From Ganoderma boninense (taxonomy: Eukaryota; Basidiomycota; Agaricomycetes; Polyporales; Polyporaceae): DNA of 64,000 nucleotides. The notes below the pieces were generated by a model that ran no database searches, had not been told where the DNA came from, and saw only the letters and a list, made by a program, of their open reading frames with translations. Every line of letters begins with the position of its first letter. Position 1 is the first letter of the stretch. The position numbers were made by a program, and so were the translations under genes. This document shows positions 56,928 through 64,000 of the stretch, one piece after another. The DNA is taken from contig CM035312.1 of assembly GCA_002900995.3 (NCBI GenBank), positions 1,488,001-1,552,000 of the forward strand, read 5' to 3'.

Positions 56928-59900
56928 ATGTCGACGCTGGGGAAGAGGAAAGAGCGGGAGAAGCGAGAGAACGAGCAGCCTCAGCATGTGCAGGACTCGG
57001 AGAAACATCATGGGTGCGCTACGCGTCCATAAACGCTTCCAAAACATTCTGAATGTGGTGCAGATCGACACTCTTCGTGTCGAACCTCCCGTATACTGCG
57101 ACCTCCACTGACATCAAGACCTTGTTTTCTGACATCGCACCGGTGCGGAGCGCGTTCGTCGTTCTTGAGCATGGCACCGGCGTGTCGAAAGGCGTTGGTT
57201 ATGTCTCCTTCGCTATTCGAGAGGATGCGACAATGGCAATAGACAAGATCAGCAAGGAAGGCATCACATTGGATGGCCGCAGCCTGCGCGTGCAGTGGGC
57301 TGGAAGCAAGGTGCGCACGCTCTCTGGGTCATGCACGATTGGTTTGAATAGATGTATCCCTCAGAACAAGGACCACGAACAAGACGACCAACCAAAACCG
57401 AAGGCAGACAAGTCGGTGCCTCGCCCAACGAGACCTACCGGTCCCGCTGATCCACTAGCCATTCGTACAGTCGTGGTCTCGGGCCTCCCTGGTGGCATTG
57501 ACTCAAAAACGCTTTGGAAGAAAGTCAGGAAACTCCCTGGCGCCGAGAAGGTGGAATGGCCCATCAAGTTAGATGGGGGACAGGAGGATCCTACTCTCGG
57601 TATGTCCCCGTCTCACTGGGTTCCGTAGCTTACATTCCTTACACAAATTCTAAGCCCACGCCATCTTCGAGACCCCTGCAAATGCCATGGAGGCCGTAAA
57701 CAAGCTCCACGCGCACGTCTACAAAGGTTCACTCCTGTCTGCAACCTTGAAGAAGCGTCTGGATGGCCTCGCTAAGGCAGCGAAGAGCAAGCCCACTAAG
57801 CCATCGTCGTCGGTCCCGCAAAAAGTTAAGTCCGGGCCCGCGCCAAACCGCAACAACCGGCTCATCGTGCGCAACCTTCCGTTTGACGTCACTGAGCAAG
57901 ACTTGCGCGCGATCTTCCTCCCGTACGGTCCCATCTACTCTGTCCACATTCCACTTACGTCCGATGCGAAGCATGAGCACGACGAGGATGCAGTAAAGCT
58001 GGAAGGGGATGAGGCGAAGCCCCGGACCCAGGTTCAGGCACAACAACGTTCGAAGGGGTTTGCGTTCGTGTGGTTCCTGAGTCGGAAAGACGCGGAGAAG
58101 GCGATGGAAGGCTGCAACGGAATGACAGTCGAGGCGGGCATGGCGGAGACGCTCGTGTCCGACAAGCAGAAGAAGAAAAAACAAAGGAGGGAGGAGAAGA
58201 AGCTCAAGGAGAAGTCGGTGGTGGAGGGTGAAGCTGCCGTTGGAGAAGAAGGCGAAGAGGAGGATGACGGGAGTCACCGGAAGCGGACGATCGCGGTAGA
58301 CTGGGCGCTGAGCAAGGACAAGTGGGAGGCAGAGAAGGCGAAACTGGAAGAAGCGCAAGAGCAGGAAAAGGATGAGGACGTTGAGATGGACGGAAAGGAT
58401 AGCGAGAGTAGCAGCTCAGAAGACGGCGAGGACGGGAGTCAGGAGAGCGATGAAGAGGAGCAGCTCGGTGTGCACGACGACGATTCAGACAGCAATGGAT
58501 CGGACGCGGAGGAGAGCGACTCGAACGCGGGAGAGGACGATGAAAACGACGAAGACGGGAAACCGGCGAAACCCACGTTACCTGCACCTGAAGTTGGAAC
58601 AACTGTCTTCGTCCGTAACGTGCCATTTGAGGCCACAGAAGACGAACTGCGAACATTGTGAGTAATTGCCCTTGCTATATTGTCACCTTGCTTGACGTCC
58701 AACTATCTGCCCAGGTTCCGTGCCTTTGGGCCCTTGCGCTATGCTCGTATTACCATGGACCATGCAACTGGCCGCTCAAGAGGCACGGGCTTTGCGTGCT
58801 TCTGGAACAAGGAGGACGCGGACAAGGCGATAGAGCAGAGTGATATTCTTCGTGCCGAGACCCTCGGAAATGAACCCGTGGTAGTAGGACCTATTCCCTT
58901 GCCCTGGCTGTCGCATATCCTAACATAGCCCACCAGGCGAAGAAGAATCCGTTCAAGCTGCCATCCCTCCTTACCCCCGACCCATCGGCTTCGATCGCAC
59001 GGAATCTCGTCCTTCACGGCCGCACTCTAGACGTCAGCCGTGCAGTGACCCGCGACGAGGCCAGCAAACTCAAAGAGGCCGGCGAACGCCAGCGCGAGAA
59101 GGCCGATAAGCGCAATCTCTACCTCCTGCGCGAAGGCAGTACGTATCCGTCTTCCTGCGTCCTGCCTGCTTCTCTACGATGCCCCTCCTTCTCCTGGCCA
59201 CGCTAACCCTGTACCCTGGCATCCTGCCAGTCATCCTCCCGAACAGCCCTGCTGCAGACCAGCTCCCGCCCGCCGAAGTCGAGAAGCGCACACAGTCGTT
59301 CAATGCGCGGCGGGCCCTGCTGCGCTCAAACCCCTCGCTCTTCGTCTCGCGGACGCGTCTCAGCGTCCGGCAGATCCCGCTCTTCGTCTCCGAGCGCATG
59401 CTCAAGCGCCTCGCGATACACTCCATCCGCGCGTTTGAGAAGGAGGCCAAGGAGGGTAAACGCGAGCCCCTCACCGCCGACGAGATTGCGGAACCGGCAG
59501 CGGCCGAAGGCGACGCCCGCGAGGACGAGGACGTCAAGATGGAGGACGACGATGACGACTCGCCGCAGAAAGGGAAGAAGGGAAAGAGGAAGGGCGGCAC
59601 GAAAGACAAGGGCCGCAACACGGGCGTGAGGCAGGCGAAGATCGTGCGCCAGCAGGACCGCGTCGACGCCGTGACAGGCAAGGGCCGGAGCAGGGGCTAC
59701 GGCTTCCTCGAGCTCGGCACCCACGCGGACGCCCTGCGCGTCCTGCGCTGGGCGAACAACAGCGCCGCGGTGGGGCGGCTGTTCGAGGAATGGTGGCGGG
59801 TGGAGCTCGAGGACCTCGTCGCCGCGGAGAAGCGGAAGCCGGAGGGGACGCGGGACGACGCGCGGATCAAGCGCATACGAGAGGAGATCGAGAAGGGCGT

Positions 59901-60368
59901 CCCGCCGAAGAGCAGGGGTACGCTCATTGTGGAGTTCTCGATCGAGAACATCCAGGTCGTGCAGCGGCGCGCGGCGAAGACCGGGGCAGAGGGCAAGGGG
60001 CGGGAGGGTGAGAAGAGGGGAGCAAAGGGCGGGAAGGAGCAGAAAACAGCCGCGGTGGGTTCTATTGTGGCTGTCTCCGTTTGTTGAGGACTTCGCTGAC
60101 CGTACTCCGCGGACTATAGGCTCCGGGAGGAGACAGGAAGGCACAGCGGCGCAAGTCTCTTCCCAACGTCAAAACTGAAGAAGCGGAGGAGGAAGCGGGG
60201 GATCGACCAAAGAAGAAACGTCGCGTTTCAGATCCTCCCAAGCCAACTGCGAAGCCATCGAAGGGCAATCAGGAGCACGCGTCGTCTCCAAAGGCTGGAA
60301 AGCACGTCGGTTCGCTGATTGGACGGAAGCGGAAGGAGCGCAAGACGAAAAAGGCGCGACAGAAGTAG
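56928..60368 (+). CDS. NOP4: multi-RRM nucleolar ribosome-biogenesis factor Nop4 / RBM28
   Basis: 1003 residues from eight exons (56928-57013, 57064-57310, 57365-57599, 57655-58657, 58715-58880, 58937-59138, 59231-60054, 60120-60368), all in phase. RRM1 has TLFVSNLPYTATSTDI and GVGYVSF. A divergent RRM2 follows (RTVVVSGLPGGID). RRM3 has NRLIVRNLPFDVTEQDL and KGFAFVWF, and RRM4 has TTVFVRNVPFEATEDEL and GTGFACFW. There are acidic stretches between RRM3 and RRM4 and a very basic C-terminus (RPKKKRRV, GRKRKERKTKKARQK) likely to be the nucleolar signal. Known role: assembly and processing of early 60S pre-ribosomes (27S rRNA). The RRM order, acidic linker and tail match the family. The donor after NEPV could also lie 3 nt downstream, which would change one residue only. 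Confidence 0.92.
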
Positions 60369-60562
60369 TTCGTTGCTGTTCGTTGTCTTCATGCCGTTCG
60401 ATGAAGCCACACCGTTTGAGGCGCCTGGGAGGGGAAGCGACGTCGCTCCGAAATGTTATAAACATCGATTTACTAAAGGCACCAGGGCGATTCGATTCAT
60501 GACACCGCGTATACAACCGTAAGATACACATGATTCCCGTTGTCAACAACGCCTGCAAAAAA

Positions 60563-62887
60563 TCACTGCTCAACAGCGCCGGTAGGTTCACGCTGCACAC
60601 ACAAAGTGTTCAGCTCGTCATCTGACTTCCCCTCCGCCATGCGGAGCAATTCCTCTCTATGCTTCATGTCCTCAGTGAAGGCCGCATGTACCTCAGGCTG
60701 GGAGACCACCCCGAACTCCCAGATCCTCTTCACAAGGGGCAGTGCATCGTGCATCCTGTTCAAGATAGTGAGGAGGTCCTTCACGAGCCCCCCGACATCA
60801 TACAGCGCCCCAAACGCGACATGCAGGAGCCCTGTCAACGATCCGCGGGTGAGCCGGACCCGTGCTACACCGACGGATGATGTGAATGGTGGATGGGCTC
60901 ACATATGTGCTTCTCCTCGTCAGCGGGGTAGTAGCCCGCGGCGTCAACGTACTCCTCACACGATGTTCGAATATCTTCGTCAGTGGCAGCGATAACTTCT
61001 TCGCTCGGGTTGGTTCCTCCTTCCGCCCATCTTAGTTTCGCCGCATGGTGGTAGTAGAAGCCGCGTACGCTGGGCGTGCGGAGGATTAATAAGGAGACTG
61101 TCTGAATCGAAGCTAGTACCTACGCGTGTGCTTGGCCCCGAGGATAGCGGGAGAAGGATAGGAAGAAGCCAAAGTCCTCCCCTTCTCCCGGTTGCTCCGG
61201 GACACCCTCCAACTCTGCTAGCAGGTCGTCTGCGCCCGCAAGAATCTCCTCGAGCGGGAACTTTAAGGCTTCGCGGGGACGCATGCTGTACGCCTGAAGG
61301 CCGTCCATTAGCGATCCGTCACAAAGGGAGGATCAAAGGGAAACGGTACCCCGAGTAAGACGTCGAGGCGGAGGCCCTTGACGCCCCGTATGAACGTGGG
61401 CTGGAAGATAGCACCCTTCTCTTCAAATGACACGTCCTTCCAGAGCTCTCTTCCCCATTGAAGGATATCTAGCGCAGAAGTGTAGAATTCCAGTGCGGTC
61501 TCAAAGTTCTCGTTCAGCCTGTACTCGATGAAACCACGGATGATCCAAGCTCTGCGAAATATGATCCGTTTGGTTCACAGGATCAGCTGAGTGGGAAATT
61601 TCCTTGACTCGCCTGATAGTGACCGAGATCGCGGGGCGGAGCGCGTCCCAGCCGCGAGTCCTAAGCCTCTCGGGAATCTCTTCCATTATCGTCCTAGCCC
61701 CAGTGTCACACCAGGCTCCCGTATACGTTGCTTCCAAAGCAACTTGTGCAAATTGATGAGACGATTGAAGTTCTCTGAAGAACATTGGATAGCCACGTAC
61801 GTTGCTTGGCATACAGCTCGAGGAAGTTCGCGTCGGCCATGTGGAACACGCGCTCATCAGCAATCAGTGCGTTGCTGAGTCCAGCGACAACCTAAGCCAC
61901 ATTTCATTTCGAACATTGGCCCAGATAGGTTCAATACGGGACTTACACCCCTTTGCCCAAAGTAACCCTGCACGCCCTCCGCGTGAGATATGTTTATCCC
62001 CGTTTTCATCTTTTCCACGGCGTCATGCCATTCCTTTGCATCCGAGTCAGTGCATTGACCAGATTATATGAGAAGAGGAGCGTACTTGATATGCCCTCGA
62101 TATCACCCAAGCCTGCAAGGGATTCAGCTTTATGCTACACGCTGTAGCATCCTGAAACTGCCTTACACTGCTATCCCATTGTCTGGTTGCCTGTAGCTGA
62201 GGAAGCAAGGCTTTTGCACGGTTCCAAGGGATGTCTCCTTCCGATGTGATCAACGTGGTATCCCTAGGCTGCCTGGGGTTGGCCTCCATGTCGTCCAGTT
62301 GAGCTTGGACGGCTGCGAGCTCGGCTGTGTAGTGGTCCCTTTGCTTCTTCTGTGCGGGCGTTAAGTTCTCAATGGGGAGTAATTCGATTGCACGTTTCCA
62401 TGCTCGGGACGCGGGACCAAGACTGTTGATGCTCTACTCGAAAAGACGGAACGTTGATATCAAACTCATGAATGGTCACGGATATCGAGAGTTGACTATG
62501 ACTGACCGCTCGTGCTTGGGCCAAACGGCCCCATGCCTTCACGTACAGAGGATCAAGCACCGTCGCCTAAACCGTTGCGGATGTCAATACCATAACTTAG
62601 CAAGCATGGTTCGTGTGGACCTTGGTAGCATCTGTGGAAGCGTCCATATATCTTTCACCTCGTGATGAGCCTGGGCTTTCTAAACGTTAACGAGGTAGCA
62701 AGCCGCCACACCTTCCAAGGCCAAAGGCGCATGCGGCGCGATTGCAATAGAGAACGGCATTATTGCTGTCGTGCTTGATTGCTTCTGTGTACTTCTGGTA
62801 CGCGCCTGTGAAGTCGTTGTTGACGAAGAGCGCATTACCCTCGGCTTTGAGCAGCTCAGATGGGCTGGGAGACGTGGTCTCGGACAT
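60563..62887 (-). CDS. TPR-domain protein, possible co-chaperone
   Basis: Multi-exon minus-strand gene. The first exons (62712-62887, 62621-62651, 62507-62566, 62167-62433) close in phase and give an N-terminal three-repeat TPR: LLKAEGNALFVNNDFTGAYQ, NNAVLYCNRAACAFGLGRY, and DATKATVLDPLYVKAWGRLA. This is the type seen in Sti1, SGT and other Hsp70/Hsp90-binding co-chaperones. A long region without a recognised domain follows (TPAQKKQRDHYTAELAAVQA, EGDIPWNRAKALLPQLQA, KMKTGINISHAEG). The end is helical (LLHVAFGALYDVGGLVKDLL, then ALPLVKRIWEFGVVSQ), stopping after TGAVEQ. Later exons were recognised but not all joins were checked. Similar large TPR proteins are widespread in basidiomycetes. Binding to a chaperone tail is an inference from the TPR type. 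The 3' end lies only 194 nt from the convergent NOP4 stop. Confidence 0.78.
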
Positions 62888-63222
62888 GGTGGTGGGGAGT
62901 TAAGAGGAGGGTCGGGGCCAAGGAGTGGCGTGTGGGATATATGGACAAGAGCATCCTTTCTTGTGACTCTGCTTAGTATCGATTTGGGCTGAGAGTCAGA
63001 CAGGGCGCGAGACGACGGACGCCGCTTCGAATTCCTTTGTCCCTCTTCGTCCTCCAGCGCTCGGCGTCTCTTGATCCACGTGGAACTAGAGACGCCCAAG
63101 ATGCAACCTGAATTTTTGCGAGATCAGGAGGAGCAGCACACCGACCGAGATCTCTCTCAAGACTCAGGCTTCCCCACTCCTGCCCTTGTCCCCCTCCATC
63201 TCACGTTTCAGCTGCATTCGAC
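62888..63222. promoter_or_regulatory. divergent intergenic region, TPR gene / eIF3l
   Basis: 335 nt between divergent start codons, so both promoters must fit here. A C/T-rich stretch (about 63168-63210) precedes the eIF3l start. Confidence 0.4.
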
Positions 63223-64000
63223 ATGGCGCAGCAAAGAAAAGCTCTTTGGGAGGCCGATCTCGACGAAGATCTCCAGGATGTTGACCTCAGCCTCGCCATC
63301 GGAAACTACGGGCAGAACGGCATGTATGAAGACGGTCCGTCATTTCGTGCATGGCTTTAGTTTCCCTTCGTTCATATGCAGCACACACTAGCGCAATCCA
63401 GGATAGATGAAGCAACCCTTCTTGCTGTCCAGCAACAGATGGCACAGCAGGCAGCATTTGCCCAGATCCCAGACGTCGTTAAACGAGTGAGTCCTGCCGA
63501 AGCTACTGCATTCGAGGATTTATGTAATGGACCCATGTCAGTTCATCGCACATTTCCACCAAGCAGTCCTCGATAACAACCTCGCAGAAATCACCGTTGC
63601 ATACGAGAGTGGCTGGAACCGACTGACAGAGAAGTTCTATGCCAAGACCGAGTGGCCGGAAGCCGAAGTGATTGCGCCTTTGGTCAACGACGGTACGTCT
63701 CTTCAGTGGATTGACATACTACTAGTCCAAGTCCGCAAGGTTCTCATGCTCCATAAAAGATCAAATCTTCCTTATCCTCTACCGTGAACTCTACTACCGT
63801 CATGTCTACTCCCGTCTCTCCCCGGACATCGACGACCGCTTCCATTCCTACGAAAACAGCTGCGAGCTGTTCAACTACCTCCTCAGTACGTTTTCTTGCA
63901 CGTATTTCTTCTTGCATGACCATTCAACCTGAACCATGAAGACTCCGACGGCCCGGTCCCTCTTGAGCTTCCTGAGCAATGGCTATGGGACATCATCGAT
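63223..64000 (+). CDS. translation initiation factor eIF3 subunit L, 5' part (cut by window end)
   Basis: Exons 63223-63334, 63392-63486, 63542-63692, 63760-63885 and 63942-64000 (continuing) are all in phase and give about 181 residues of a protein normally near 550-600. The landmarks are specific for eIF3l: [54 protein letters not shown] and [14 protein letters not shown] at the window edge. eIF3l is a PCI-domain subunit of the eIF3 complex, which recruits mRNA to the 40S subunit. It is present in filamentous fungi and animals and missing from baker's yeast. The acceptor of exon 3 was set at TCAG before TTCATCGCA, because upstream AGs break the frame. The rest of the gene lies outside the window. 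Confidence 0.94.

Noticed and set aside
58204..58700. Ser/Pro/Arg-rich antisense frames opposite NOP4
   Set aside because: They are shadows of the acidic linker of NOP4.

Overview
The window looks like a nuclear chromosome segment from an agaricomycete (mushroom-forming) basidiomycete, possibly a polypore relative. The evidence is dense, intron-rich genes with mostly 45-70 nt GT..AG introns, pyrimidine-rich intergenic DNA, and protein types common in this class: several copies of the DUF6534 membrane family, RING/coiled-coil/low-complexity proteins, a Kin4-type kinase with a very long tail, and a cyanase-HTH-only protein. There is no sign of bacterial operons, phage or CRISPR. The species cannot be fixed from the sequence alone.

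Layout. 0-10 kb: a decayed region with zinc-finger-like remnants, RING gene 1 (+), a gene-poor stretch, Sec61 beta (-) and a VAMP7/Nyv1-like longin SNARE (+). 10-20 kb: RING gene 2 (+), a glycerol-3-phosphate acyltransferase (-), ribosomal protein S14/uS11 (-) and a 72-residue cyanase-HTH protein (+). 20-25 kb: DUF6534 copy A (-), then an accessory patch with an imperfect inverted repeat, a striking GGAAAC/GTTTCC motif cluster and a gene fragment. 25-37 kb: an F-box-like gene (-), GLE1 (+), a Kin4-type kinase (+), synaptobrevin SNC1 (+) and the CAAX carboxyl methyltransferase STE14 (+). 37-50 kb: a low-confidence tail-anchored candidate, then three DUF6534 genes in head-to-tail array (B, C, D), then decayed DNA. 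50-57 kb: RING gene 3 (-), which carries two apparent frameshifts, and about 5.4 kb with no recognisable gene. 57-64 kb: the four-RRM-type nucleolar factor NOP4/RBM28 (+), a TPR protein (-), and the 5' part of eIF3 subunit L (+), cut by the window end.

The housekeeping genes fall into two themes: membrane traffic and lipids (Sec61 beta, two R-SNAREs, STE14, acyltransferase) and RNA/ribosome/translation (uS11, GLE1, NOP4, eIF3l). They are separate transcription units and nothing shows co-regulation. The accessory part is formed by the DUF6534 copies, the three RING paralogues and the repeat patch around 22.9-24.1 kb. Exon joins quoted below were derived by hand from splice consensus, reading phase and family resemblance. 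Joins I could not close (acyltransferase, some DUF6534 copies, the tail-anchored candidate) are stated as such.
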